Below the pieces are notes generated by a model. It had not been told where the DNA came from. It ran no database searches and worked only from the letters and a program-made list of their open reading frames with translations. The position numbers and the translations under genes are program-made. This document shows, piece by piece, positions 1 to 8,389 of a DNA stretch of 43,767 bases; the first letter of the stretch is position 1, and each line of letters begins with the position of its first letter. The DNA comes from Bacteroidota bacterium (GTDB lineage Bacteria; Bacteroidota; Bacteroidia; Chitinophagales; Chitinophagaceae), in contig JAFDXG010000196.1 of the NCBI GenBank assembly GCA_018268105.1, forward strand, positions 1 through 43,767, in the 5' to 3' direction.

Positions 1-603
1 GTAATTATACTTCGCTCTGCCGGTGAGGGTGTTTTTTGTGCCGGAGCATCTCTAAAAGAATTAAAAGCCATTCAAACAGCGCAGGAAGGAAAGCATTTTT
101 TCAGCGGCTTCGCCAATGTGATCAACGCGATGCGAAAATGCCCGAAGTTTATTATAGCAAGGGTACAGGGCAAAAGTGTAGGTGGGGGCGTGGGACTTAT
201 TGCTGCTGCGGACTATGCTATCGGCGTGGAAAAATGCGACATAAAATTGAGTGAATTATCCATCGGAATCGGCCCCTTTGTCGTGGCCCCCGCTATTGAA
301 AGAAAAATAGGTATCTCCGCCTTTAGCCAACTGGCTATTGATGCTACGATGTGGCGACCTGCCGACTGGGCAAGAAAAAAAGGGCTTTTTGCCGAACTAC
401 ACCCGAATGTTGAAGATATGGACGAGTCCGTGAACCGGCTGGCCAATGAGTTATTACATTCAAGCCCCGAAGCTATGTCGGCAATAAAAAAAATTACCTG
501 GAAAGGAACAGAAGACTGGGATCATTTGCTGCAGGAACGGGCAGCCATGAGCGGTTCACTTGTAATAAGCCCTGCAGCTAAATCTGTACTGGAAAAATTG
601 TGA
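1..603 (+). CDS. Enoyl-CoA hydratase/isomerase family protein (5' end outside window)
   Basis: The reading frame is open from base 1 to a TGA at 601-603, so about 200 C-terminal residues are present and the start lies upstream. It begins inside the crotonase fold: FCAGASLKEL fits the first oxyanion-hole loop, and GGGVGLIAAADYAI fits the second loop and following helix. The family hydrates or isomerises acyl-CoA thioesters in the cytoplasm, usually in fatty-acid or branched-chain amino-acid breakdown. The FCAG-A-LKE form recalls methylglutaconyl-CoA hydratases of leucine catabolism, but the substrate cannot be fixed from this fragment. It converges on the gluconate permease gene with only 3 bp between stop codons. 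The family is secure; the substrate is inference. Confidence 0.9.
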   Translation, partial: VIILRSAGEGVFCAGASLKELKAIQTAQEGKHFFSGFANVINAMRKCPKFIIARVQGKSVGGGVGLIAAADYAIGVEKCDIKLSELSIGIGPFVVAPAIERKIGISAFSQLAIDATMWRPADWARKKGLFAELHPNVEDMDESVNRLANELLHSSPEAMSAIKKITWKGTEDWDHLLQERAAMSGSLVISPAAKSVLEKL

Positions 604-606
604 CCA

Positions 607-1926
607 TCAGGACCCAACAAATATATTTAATATCATAACTGCTATAAGACCCACAATAGCTACTATTGTTTCCATCAGCGACCAGGATCGTAATGTATCT
701 TTAATGCTCAGGTTAAAGTATTCCTTAAACAACCAGAAGCCGCCGTCATTTACATGAGAAAACATTAGACTGCCGGCACCTATAGACAACACCATAAGAT
801 TGGGTTCTACCCGGCCCTGAGCCACCATTGGAGCTACTATACCTGCGGTGGTAAGTCCGGCCACGGTTGCCGAGCCAATACAAACTCTTATTATACAGGC
901 AATAATCCAGGCCAGCAATAAGGGATGTAACGGCCATCCTTCAAGAGCCGTGGCAATTTCATTGCTTACTCCACTTACCGTCAACACTTCTTTAAATGCT
1001 CCCGCTCCAGCTATTATAAGCAATATCATAGCTACATCTTTTACGGCACTTTCATAAATCTGCATAATCCGCTTCATACTCATTCCAGTACTTCTACCCA
1101 ATGAAAATGTTGCCACAATCAGCGCTATTAGCATTACAATCATCGCATTACCAAAAAATGAAGACAACATTTGGATTATTGTTATCTCCTTAAAAATCAT
1201 AGGAAGTGCAGTAGTAACAATTAACAGCACTACTGGCAATAAAGAGCTGCCCAGGCTATTCAACAGGCTGGGCAATTTATCTTCGGCAATTACAGTAGGT
1301 TGAAACATTTGGAGTGGTTCGGATTTAATGTTTTTTAATGTCCGGCTGAAAATTGGTCCGGCTATAATAATGGCGGGAGTAGCCACCAGAAGCCCGTACA
1401 TTAATGTTAATCCCATATTGGCGTGAAACTGTTCTACCAATGCGGCAGGTGCGGGATGGGGAGGAAGATATCCATGTGTTACAGACAGGGATGCCAGCAT
1501 TGGCAATCCAATATATACAGCAGGCAATTTATACTGATAGGCTACAGAAAAAATTAAGGGTACCATCAGCACAAATCCCACATTATAAAAAAGAGGAATC
1601 CCTATTACAAAGCCGGTAATCATTAACGCCCATTGTATATACTTTACCCCAAAGACTTTCATCAAAGAAGACGCTATCTGTTGTGCAGCCCCACTTTCCG
1701 CAACAAGTTTACCCAGCATAGCTCCCATCATAATAACACCCGCAAGTGCCCCGAGCGTATCTCCAATACCTTTTTCTACCGCACCAGCAAGCTTACTCAA
1801 GGGGATACCCAACAACGCCCCAGCCATTAATGATACCAGCAAAAAAGCAAGAAAAGCATTAGTTTTTCCCCAGGTGATCAGCAATACAAGAATAACAATG
1901 CTAAATACAATAACAAGTAAAGTCAT
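607..1926 (-). CDS. Gluconate:H+ symporter, GntP family
   Basis: A very hydrophobic protein of about 439 residues with a dozen or more predicted membrane helices. The family-typical stretches LPPHPAPAALVEQF and HVNDGGFWLF mark the GntP/GntT gluconate and related sugar-acid permeases of the inner membrane. I take the ATG at 1926 because the 19 residues in front of it are polar and atypical, and MTLLVIVFSIVILVLL is a normal GntP N-terminus. A DUF983 gene lies 87 bp upstream on the same strand. The substrate could be gluconate or another hydroxy acid such as glycerate or idonate; family membership alone does not decide. The gnd-zwf-pgl genes, which handle 6-phosphogluconate, are 32 kb away, so no operon link is implied. 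No kinase gene is adjacent. Confidence 0.9.
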   Translation of the reverse strand: MTLLVIVFSIVILVLLITWGKTNAFLAFLLVSLMAGALLGIPLSKLAGAVEKGIGDTLGALAGVIMMGAMLGKLVAESGAAQQIASSLMKVFGVKYIQWALMITGFVIGIPLFYNVGFVLMVPLIFSVAYQYKLPAVYIGLPMLASLSVTHGYLPPHPAPAALVEQFHANMGLTLMYGLLVATPAIIIAGPIFSRTLKNIKSEPLQMFQPTVIAEDKLPSLLNSLGSSLLPVVLLIVTTALPMIFKEITIIQMLSSFFGNAMIVMLIALIVATFSLGRSTGMSMKRIMQIYESAVKDVAMILLIIAGAGAFKEVLTVSGVSNEIATALEGWPLHPLLLAWIIACIIRVCIGSATVAGLTTAGIVAPMVAQGRVEPNLMVLSIGAGSLMFSHVNDGGFWLFKEYFNLSIKDTLRSWSLMETIVAIVGLIAVMILNIFVGS

Positions 1927-2013
1927 GAAATAAAGATGAGACAGGTGTAAAAATGTCTGCCGACCCAGCATCTGTCGCACCAATCGTTATAGCAGCTTAT
2001 TCAGATGAAGATA

Positions 2014-2478
2014 CTACCAATTATTCATTTGCTCCGGCACAATACGTTCCGTAAATTCTCTGGGAACAGGTTTACTTCTCCAGTCAGGCTCATATTTCAC
2101 AAACCACGATAACCATAGGCTGCGGGAAAATCTCATGAAGACCGGTTGTAGTATTATCAATAATATAGCATTCATTATACCCCACCACAGCAAACGATGA
2201 TCCCCATCTTTTACCGAAAACCCTATCAGTATCCACCACGCTATAAGGGTAAAGAGACAAAACCCGACGGTTAATGCATAACTTACATAAGCGGTACCAT
2301 AATAAAATCCCACTTCTATGTCGGTGGGCTGCCCACAAACGGGGCAGTTTGGATTCATTTTTAAAACAGATTTAAGTTTGTAGGGGTTACTGCTGACAAA
2401 CAGCTTGCCTCTTCGGCATCTGGGGCATCTGTTATCTAAAGTAGAAAGAAAATATCCTGGTTTTTTTTCATCAGTCAT
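2014..2478 (-). CDS. DUF983 family small membrane protein
   Basis: A protein of 154 residues from the ATG at 2478; an upstream TTG at 2496 is possible but less likely. The N-terminal region has two CxxC pairs, CPRCRRGKLF and CPVCGQPT, about 30 residues apart, which would form a zinc-ribbon-like knuckle. Two hydrophobic segments follow, roughly residues 60-85 and 95-115, and then a conserved aromatic segment around WLSWFVKYEP. This architecture is characteristic of DUF983, common in Bacteroidota and Alphaproteobacteria. Its biochemical role is not established, and nothing here defines it. It sits upstream of the gluconate permease gene on the same strand. The family assignment is strong; no function is claimed. 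Confidence 0.85.
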   Translation of the reverse strand: MTDEKKPGYFLSTLDNRCPRCRRGKLFVSSNPYKLKSVLKMNPNCPVCGQPTDIEVGFYYGTAYVSYALTVGFCLFTLIAWWILIGFSVKDGDHRLLWWGIMNAILLIILQPVFMRFSRSLWLSWFVKYEPDWRSKPVPREFTERIVPEQMNNW

Positions 2479-2580
2479 ATTGAAGAATTTCTGCAAAGTT
2501 GATTATTTAGAATCACTTTGAAGGAAATTTTCTTGTGTTTATTGACTGGTTTAATTTTATGCAAATCCCAACTGCCAATT

Positions 2581-2967
2581 TTACAATTTTTCAATCACTC
2601 TTTGGAGCTTATTCCTAACCTCGGTTGCCACATTGATCAACGGCTTGTTGTCAATCGCCTGCATAGAAGCTACGGGATCAACGGCAGAGATTTCAATACT
2701 TCCTTTTTTAATCTCCTGCAAAATCACATTACACGGCAGCATTGTCCCAATATGTTGTTCTGCTTTCAGCGCTTCATAAGCGAACCCCGGGTTGCAGGCG
2801 CCAAGTATGATATAAGGTCTGAAATCCACGTCCAGCTTTTTTTTCAAAGTTGCCTGTACATCTATTTCGGTTAATATACCAAACCCTTCTTCTTTTAACC
2901 CCTCGGTAACCCTTTCTTTGGCCTTATCTAAGCCTTCATTTATGGTTTTTGAAAAATAATATGACAT
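2581..2967 (-). CDS. DUF302 domain protein
   Basis: A small soluble protein of 128 residues. The ATG at 2967 gives the normal DUF302 N-terminus (MSYYFSKTINEGLDKA), and an AAGAAAA stretch precedes it. The single DUF302 domain covers nearly the whole protein: EGFGILTEIDVQATLKKK is the typical first strand-helix part, ILGACNPGFAYEAL the second, and LPCNVILQE the third. The cysteines in GACNPG and LPCNV are usual for the family. Structures of the family show a small alpha/beta fold, and the physiological role is unknown; it is often linked to redox or stress contexts. A TAGATTTG -7 box lies 26 bp upstream on the minus strand. No operon partner is evident. Confidence 0.85.
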   Translation of the reverse strand: MSYYFSKTINEGLDKAKERVTEGLKEEGFGILTEIDVQATLKKKLDVDFRPYIILGACNPGFAYEALKAEQHIGTMLPCNVILQEIKKGSIEISAVDPVASMQAIDNKPLINVATEVRNKLQRVIEKL

Positions 2968-2993
2968 AACTTTTTCTTTATGATGAATAAAAG

Positions 2994-3001
2994 CAAATCT
3001 A
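2994..3001 (-). promoter_or_regulatory. -7 promoter box of the DUF302 gene
   Basis: The minus strand reads TAGATTTG, an exact match to the Bacteroidota -7 consensus TAnnTTTG, 26 bp before the chosen ATG. No convincing TTTG -33 box is seen at the usual spacing, so this is a half-supported promoter. Confidence 0.45.
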
Positions 3002-3098
3002 TTTAAATACACTGTGTCCTATAGTGACATAAGTTACATATTGCTTTCGCGATTGTGAGATAGTGAGATAATATAGTATCCGGGCTGCAGGTGTAGTT

Positions 3099-4385
3099 TT
3101 AAAACGATTCTAGTATAGTTTCCATCTTAGTACTTCTTGATCCCTTGATGAGATAGGTACTGTTTTCAGATTTATTTTCTTTCAGCCATGCAGCAGCAGC
3201 AGCAGCACCGGTAAAAAAAGGAAACGGTTGTGAGATACCGTGAAAGTCTCCGCCAACAAGTATGACATTTTTCCAATGATATTTTTTTATCAGCGCTACA
3301 ATATCCTGATGTTCTTTTTTACTTTCAGAACCTAATTCGGCCATCGCACCCAGCACAAGTATTTTATTTTCGTCCGGTGATTTCGAAAAATTTTCTATCG
3401 CGGCTTTCATACTGCTTGGGTTGGCATTGTATGCGTCCAGAATGATTTTATTGGTTCCCTTTATCAGCATCTGTGATCTGCTGTTGGTTGGAGTATACTC
3501 CTCAATCGAAACTTTTATTCTTTCATTCTTAACCTTAAAATGTTGCCCAACAGCAACCGCTGCCAGCACATTTGGCAAATTATATTCCCCTACAAGTTTT
3601 GTATGAATTTGTAGTGAATTATTACTATTTCCCGTTAATACCACATGCAGAAAATCACTGGACATTAGGGACTTGCCGGTAACCTCTGCACCCTGAGTTC
3701 CATAGCTGTGTATATGCGGAATTCCCTGGCTCATTTCCCGGAGATAATCATAGTCCCACATCACAAATGCTGTTCCCTCGTGCAACCGCAGATAATCATA
3801 CAATTCACCTTTTCCTTTTCTTACCCCGTCTATACCACCAAAACCTTCCAGGTGTGCTTTTCCGCAATTAGTTATTAACCCGTGAGTAGGTGCAGTATAG
3901 CGGCAATACCCCTCTATTTCATTCAGGTGGTTGGCCCCCATTTCTATCACAGCCATCTCAGCGTCTCTCTTTATTCTTAGTAATGTGAGAGGAACACCTA
4001 TATGATTGTTGAGATTGCCTTCGGTAGTGTAAGTTTTATAGGTTGAGGAAAGCACTGCATGAACAAGCTCTTTCGTTGTGGTTTTACCATTGCTCCCGGT
4101 GATAGCAATAAACGGTATATTAAATTGCCCGCGGTGATAACCGGCCAACTCCTGCAAGGTTCCAAGTACCTGACTCACCCTGATAATCCGGTCATCAGCA
4201 AATCCAGGATTTTCATCTACCACCACATAAGCAGCCCCCTGATCAAGCGCCTGCCTGGCAAAAAGATTTCCATTGAAGTTTGGACCTTTCAGCGCAAAAA
4301 AAATATCCCCGGTTTTTAGTTTCCTGGTATCCGTTTCTACAAAAGGATATTCCAGGAAGCGATCATATAATTTTTCAATTTGCAT
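3099..4385 (-). CDS. murF: UDP-N-acetylmuramoyl-tripeptide--D-alanyl-D-alanine ligase MurF
   Basis: A protein of 428 residues, normal for MurF. It adds D-Ala-D-Ala to UDP-MurNAc-tripeptide with ATP, the last cytoplasmic step of the peptidoglycan precursor. The N-terminal uracil-binding domain contains DTRKLKTGDIFFALKG. The central ATPase domain has the P-loop ITGSNGKTTTKE near residue 108, then TEGNLNNHIGVPLTLL and IEMGANHLNEI, which separate MurF from the other Mur ligases. The C-terminal domain has LDAYNANPSSMKAA. The ATG at 4385 is preferred over one two codons upstream, because a TACTTTTG promoter box ends only 5 bp before it. The gene stands alone here rather than in a dcw cluster, which is unusual for a mur gene in general. 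Confidence 0.96.
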   Translation of the reverse strand: MQIEKLYDRFLEYPFVETDTRKLKTGDIFFALKGPNFNGNLFARQALDQGAAYVVVDENPGFADDRIIRVSQVLGTLQELAGYHRGQFNIPFIAITGSNGKTTTKELVHAVLSSTYKTYTTEGNLNNHIGVPLTLLRIKRDAEMAVIEMGANHLNEIEGYCRYTAPTHGLITNCGKAHLEGFGGIDGVRKGKGELYDYLRLHEGTAFVMWDYDYLREMSQGIPHIHSYGTQGAEVTGKSLMSSDFLHVVLTGNSNNSLQIHTKLVGEYNLPNVLAAVAVGQHFKVKNERIKVSIEEYTPTNSRSQMLIKGTNKIILDAYNANPSSMKAAIENFSKSPDENKILVLGAMAELGSESKKEHQDIVALIKKYHWKNVILVGGDFHGISQPFPFFTGAAAAAAWLKENKSENSTYLIKGSRSTKMETILESF

Positions 4386-4390
4386 AAACA

Positions 4391-4398
4391 CAAAAGTA
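4391..4398 (-). promoter_or_regulatory. -7 promoter box of murF
   Basis: TACTTTTG on the minus strand matches TAnnTTTG and ends 5 bp before the murF ATG at 4385. A weak TTTC lies 18 bp further upstream. Transcription would start at or next to the initiation codon, implying a leaderless or nearly leaderless message. Confidence 0.5.
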
Positions 4399-4513
4399 AT
4401 CAGTAATCAATGAACGGAAACCTGGTGAGCGTATTTCAATTTTTAGCTAAAAATAAATTTTCTTTCATATATATATCGTTTATCAGAACTTTGTTACAAG
4501 AAAACCTTTCGCT

Positions 4514-5413
4514 ATGAACCTGCACAAGCTGGGCAACTCAACATTGTCTGTAAGCGAAATTGCTTTTGGCTGTATGTCTCTTGGTAAAAACGATAAAGAG
4601 AATGCCGGATTAATCAGCAATGCTATTGATGCCGGTATAAATTTTTTTGACACGGCTGATATATACATGGATGGGTATAATGAAGAGACGATAGGGAAAG
4701 CTTTAAAGGGAAAAAGAGATAAAATCATTTTAGCATCCAAAGCAGGTAACCAACGAAAAACAGACGGTAGCGGAGCGCTTGAATGGAACCCCTCAAAAAA
4801 GCATATTCTTTCCGCAATTGAAAAAACCCTTAAACGACTTCAAACCGACTACCTGGATTTGTACCAGTTGCACGGAGGTACTATTGACGATCCTATAGAT
4901 GAAACTATTGAGACTTTTGAAATTTTACAGCAGCAGGGAAAGGTCAGGTATTATGGCATATCGTCTATACGCCCAAATGTTATTCGGGAGTATATCCAAC
5001 GTTCGAATATTGTAAGTGTAATGATGCAATACAGCTTGCTTGACCGGCGGCCGGAAGAAATTTGTCTGCCACTACTTCAAGAGCATAATATCGGGGTGCT
5101 TGCAAGGGGCACATTGGCAAGTGGACTGCTCGCAGATAAGCCATCAAACCCGGTATTAAATTATTCAGTTGATGAAGTATATAAAATGTCATCGGCAATA
5201 CAGGCGATATCAGGCAGTAGCAGAAGTTCCGCTCAAACAGCATTGCGATTTGTACTTCAGCAGCCGGTAATTACTTCGGCGATTGTTGGCATCCGCAATA
5301 AAAAACAGCTTGAGGATATAGTGGGAACAATACAGTCTCCTCCTCTTACTGAGAATGAGATTGCTTTTCTCCGATCACAAATCCCTGTTAACTATTATAC
5401 CCGGCATCGCTGA
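4514..5413 (+). CDS. Aldo/keto reductase
   Basis: A TIM-barrel NADPH-dependent oxidoreductase of 299 residues, within the usual size range. Seen in the sequence: an N-terminal FGCMSLG strand; FDTADIYMDGYNEETIGKAL, which carries the Asp and Tyr of the catalytic tetrad; LASKAG with the Lys; LYQLHGG with the His; and C-terminal SAIVGIRNKKQLED, which fits the cofactor-binding segment. The family reduces aldehydes and ketones; the short loops suggest the general AKR branch found in many bacteria rather than a defined one. The substrate is unknown. The gene is divergent from murF and followed by an ABC ATPase gene on the same strand, which has its own -7 box, so the two need not be co-transcribed. 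Confidence 0.93.
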   Translation: MNLHKLGNSTLSVSEIAFGCMSLGKNDKENAGLISNAIDAGINFFDTADIYMDGYNEETIGKALKGKRDKIILASKAGNQRKTDGSGALEWNPSKKHILSAIEKTLKRLQTDYLDLYQLHGGTIDDPIDETIETFEILQQQGKVRYYGISSIRPNVIREYIQRSNIVSVMMQYSLLDRRPEEICLPLLQEHNIGVLARGTLASGLLADKPSNPVLNYSVDEVYKMSSAIQAISGSSRSSAQTALRFVLQQPVITSAIVGIRNKKQLEDIVGTIQSPPLTENEIAFLRSQIPVNYYTRHR

Positions 5414-5457
5414 ACTCCTTTCTTACATTGTCTCTTCCACAGCCGCACAAACCGTCT

Positions 5458-5465
5458 TATCTTTG
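5458..5465 (+). promoter_or_regulatory. -7 promoter box of the ABC ATPase gene
   Basis: TATCTTTG matches TAnnTTTG and lies 13 bp before the ATG at 5479, in the gap after the aldo/keto reductase stop. No clear -33 TTTG is present at 19-21 bp spacing. Confidence 0.45.
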
Positions 5466-5478
5466 TCGTTTTACATTT

Positions 5479-6450
5479 ATGAGTTTTTTAACGGTATCAG
5501 GAATTTCTAAAAAAAATGATTCGGGATTTGAACTGAAGGATATAAGTTTTTCACAAAAACCATTTCAAAAAATTGCCATTTCAGGAGAAACCGGCTCTGG
5601 CAAAAGTACAGTACTAAAAATTATTGCAGGACTGATTCAGCCTGATGAAGGTTCTGTTTTTTTTGAAGGTGTGCGAATAAAAGGACCCGACGAAAAACTG
5701 ATACCCGGACACCCGGGAATTGCATATCTTTCGCAGCATTTTGAGCTTAGAAACTCCTACCGGGTAGAAGAGGAACTTGACTACCTTAATCATCTCGATG
5801 AATATACTGCCGAGGAAATCTTTAGGATATGCGATATAGCCCATCTCTACAAACGCTGGACTAACCAGGTATCAGGAGGTGAGCGCCAGCGCATTGCCCT
5901 GGCAAGGCAACTGGTGTCTTCACCAAAGTTACTGCTGCTCGATGAACCCTTTTCAAACCTTGATTTTATTCATAAAACCAAATTAAAATCCGTTATCAAT
6001 AAAGTGAGCCAAAGTATGAACATCAGCAGTATACTGGTGTCTCATGATCCGTATGAAGTGCTATCCTGGGCTAATGAAATACTTGTGATGAAGGACGGAA
6101 GACTCATAGGGACCGGGTCGCCGCAAAGCCTGTACTTTAACCCTGAAAACGAATACATAGCCGGCTTGCTGGGAAGGTATAACCGGATATCTTATTCCTG
6201 GTTAAAAAACTCAGATCATAAAAATTCTGATAAAGAGTTTTTTTTGCGACCCGAACATCTGAGTTTGTGCCCGCCTGCAGAGGGCGATTTTGAAGAACCC
6301 GCAATAATCAACGAAATATATTTTCAGGGCAACGGATATGAAACGGAGTTAACATATAATGGAAAGAAGATTACTGTATTTACAGAAAGAGGCAACTTCA
6401 ATAAAGGAGATATGACAGGACTTATTATCACCTCAAAAGAAATTTTGTAA
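5479..6450 (+). CDS. ABC transporter ATP-binding protein, importer type
   Basis: A protein of 323 residues from the ATG at 5479; codons in front of it lie in promoter sequence. It has a full nucleotide-binding domain: Walker A GETGSGKST (about residue 37), Q-loop LSQHFELR, signature VSGGERQRIALAR, Walker B LLLLDEPFSNLD and the H-loop LVSHD. A C-terminal extension of about 90 residues, including FFLRPEHLSLCPP, resembles the TOBE/OB domains of PotA, FbpC and MalK-type importers. No permease or binding-protein gene is adjacent, so the substrate and partners cannot be named; the gene is an orphan ATPase in this window. It ends 16 bp from the convergent MscS-type gene. Confidence 0.88.
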   Translation: MSFLTVSGISKKNDSGFELKDISFSQKPFQKIAISGETGSGKSTVLKIIAGLIQPDEGSVFFEGVRIKGPDEKLIPGHPGIAYLSQHFELRNSYRVEEELDYLNHLDEYTAEEIFRICDIAHLYKRWTNQVSGGERQRIALARQLVSSPKLLLLDEPFSNLDFIHKTKLKSVINKVSQSMNISSILVSHDPYEVLSWANEILVMKDGRLIGTGSPQSLYFNPENEYIAGLLGRYNRISYSWLKNSDHKNSDKEFFLRPEHLSLCPPAEGDFEEPAIINEIYFQGNGYETELTYNGKKITVFTERGNFNKGDMTGLIITSKEIL

Positions 6451-6466
6451 TCCCGGTTTCCTTCCA

Positions 6467-7537
6467 CTATTCTTTTACCGGAACAACCAGTTGAATCTCT
6501 TCCTTTTTCAATAATTGTATGATTCTAAGATTTATTTCCTGTTTTAGTGTATTAAATTCATCAACAGGTATCGGCGCTGAATAATATTCTATATGAATTA
6601 AATATCCGCCATGCTGTATGATATCGCTTAAAAAAACAACCCTGTTTTCTATCCCGGGATGCAATAATATTTCATTCATTCCCTTTATAAAAAAATCAAT
6701 TTGCTGTCTGTTTGTTGATGTTGCAAGCTCCAGATTCAGGTCTGCCCTTCTTTGAATTCGCAGCGTCAAATTGTCGAGTATACTGTCTACCATTTGTTTA
6801 TTGGGGACGCTAACAATGGTCTTTTCAGTTGTTCGTATACGCGTGCTTCGAAGTCCTATTTTTTCCACAGCACCAGTAACCTGATGAACCTTTACGCTGT
6901 CGCCAACAACAAAAGGTTTGTCAAAAAATATGATAAAAGAAGCAATCAGGTTTTCGAGGCTTTCTCTTGCCGACAAAGCAAGCGCTGCGCCGACAATACC
7001 AAGCCCCGTCAGCAATTCTGAAATTTGATATCGAAATGCAAATTTGATAATTACAAATATACCGGCAATACTTACGATGGCTTTCAGAAAATCTTTAAAA
7101 AAAATCACAAGCTGATGTCGTCCTCCACCCTGGTCATCTTCGCTGTTTTTGCTGATAACAAATGCCAGGTAATCTATCATTCTTATCAGCAAACGGAAGA
7201 AATAAATAATTACAATAGTCGCAGCAATTCGATCTATAATAACTTTTGTAGTGGTGTGATAAAAATTAAGTTGAAACACCTTAGGAAAATTTAGGGTGGT
7301 AATAGCTATAAACCAGGTAAAGACCATCAAAAAATCTTCAAGCGGATGAAGAATAAGATCTATGAAAGCATTGCGGTCTACGCGCCGGCCCATCAATTGT
7401 AACAGCCAGACTACTGTGGCAACAAGCGGTCTGCTGAAAAATTTTTTTAACACAAAAGTTCCCAGTATAACCAGTGCCACAACCGTATATTCCCAAATGC
7501 TGTTATCTAAAATTATTTTATCAAAAATGCTATCCAT
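6467..7537 (-). CDS. Mechanosensitive ion channel, MscS family
   Basis: A membrane protein of 356 residues. About four hydrophobic segments occupy the first 200 residues. The last carries the pore-lining TM3 signature ELLTGLGIVGAALALSARES followed by SFIIFFDKPFVVGDSVKV, the TM3b-to-beta-domain junction of MscS. The cytoplasmic alpha/beta part contains STRIRTTEKTIVSVPNKQM, typical of the family. Such channels open under membrane tension and release solutes during hypo-osmotic shock. The extra N-terminal helices make it longer than the classic small MscS of about 286 residues, as in YbdG- or YnaI-like members. It lies downstream of the propeller-like gene on the same strand with a 21-bp gap, so co-transcription is plausible. 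Confidence 0.92.
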   Translation of the reverse strand: MDSIFDKIILDNSIWEYTVVALVILGTFVLKKFFSRPLVATVVWLLQLMGRRVDRNAFIDLILHPLEDFLMVFTWFIAITTLNFPKVFQLNFYHTTTKVIIDRIAATIVIIYFFRLLIRMIDYLAFVISKNSEDDQGGGRHQLVIFFKDFLKAIVSIAGIFVIIKFAFRYQISELLTGLGIVGAALALSARESLENLIASFIIFFDKPFVVGDSVKVHQVTGAVEKIGLRSTRIRTTEKTIVSVPNKQMVDSILDNLTLRIQRRADLNLELATSTNRQQIDFFIKGMNEILLHPGIENRVVFLSDIIQHGGYLIHIEYYSAPIPVDEFNTLKQEINLRIIQLLKKEEIQLVVPVKE

Positions 7538-7558
7538 ATAACGCGGATAATGATTTTA

Positions 7559-8389
7559 CTATTTATAGGGATACAATGAAATACCGCTATTGTCCTGTAC
7601 ATATATCCCCTGTTGCATGATACAGATTTTATCATTTTCTTTTATCCATGACGGCATTGCTGCTTCCGCAATCTGGACTGAACCCAGTTGATAGCTTACA
7701 AATCTTTCTTTTTTTCTACCAAGTATTGTTTTGTTGATTACCTGTAAGTCAAGTATTCCCGTCAGTGGCAGCTCATTCTTTAGGGTGCCGTAATAATCAA
7801 AAATATAGACCCCCTTAGTGATATCATACAGGTAAACATATCCATCTCTGTCAATTATTTTTTGAGGAGATGGAAACAGAGTAAGTACCTGCCTCAGGTC
7901 AGTTGTTTCCATAATAAGCCTGCCATCATCCCCTATCTTTTTAAGCTTTGCCGTCTGCTCATCAAACACCCAAAGATTATTGTCGTAGGAAAGCGTCAGC
8001 GCTTTTGCCTGGAAGATCCCCGTTTTGCGTAAATCAATCGTATTGATTCTGTTGAGAAACCGGTCAAGCATCACAACGGTAGAAAAATCCCTGTAATATA
8101 ATAATACTTTTAGAGGATTAGTTACATCCATTGTATATACGTTACCATAGCGCCTCACCTCATTAAAAACATTGAGAGAGTCGCCTTTGATTCCGTATTT
8201 CTTCAGTAGCCCTTTACTGCTAAGTATATATACATTTCCGAGGTTATCCGCAGTAAATGATGCTATATCTCCGGCTTCTATCCTTTCAATTGCAGCGCCC
8301 AACAATGACTTGGCGGCAAGGGTATCCTCTTGACCCAATAGCCTTGTGGCAACTAATGCCGATATAACGAATATTGAAACTATTTTCAA
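7559..8389 (-). CDS. Secreted protein of unknown function, probable beta-propeller-like repeats
   Basis: A protein of 276 residues with a short N-terminal signal-peptide-like segment (IVSIFVISALVATRLLGQ), so export is predicted. Repeated short strands with the pattern of propeller blades can be seen, for example GNVYILSSKGLLKKYG, NNLWVFDEQTAKLKKIG and GYVYLYDITKGVYIFDYYG. They are spaced roughly 40-70 residues apart, as in NHL or six-bladed propeller proteins of Bacteroidota. No catalytic motif is recognised. The start is a TTG at 8389 that overlaps the TGA stop of lpxH by four bases (TTGA), implying translational coupling. I do not recognise a named family, and the fold is inferred from strand pattern only. 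Confidence 0.7.
   Translation of the reverse strand: MKIVSIFVISALVATRLLGQEDTLAAKSLLGAAIERIEAGDIASFTADNLGNVYILSSKGLLKKYGIKGDSLNVFNEVRRYGNVYTMDVTNPLKVLLYYRDFSTVVMLDRFLNRINTIDLRKTGIFQAKALTLSYDNNLWVFDEQTAKLKKIGDDGRLIMETTDLRQVLTLFPSPQKIIDRDGYVYLYDITKGVYIFDYYGTLKNELPLTGILDLQVINKTILGRKKERFVSYQLGSVQIAEAAMPSWIKENDKICIMQQGIYVQDNSGISLYPYK

Noticed and set aside
2518..2874. A plus-strand frame starting upstream of and overlapping the DUF302 gene.
   Set aside because: It is antisense to the DUF302 coding region for most of its length and has no recognisable domain.
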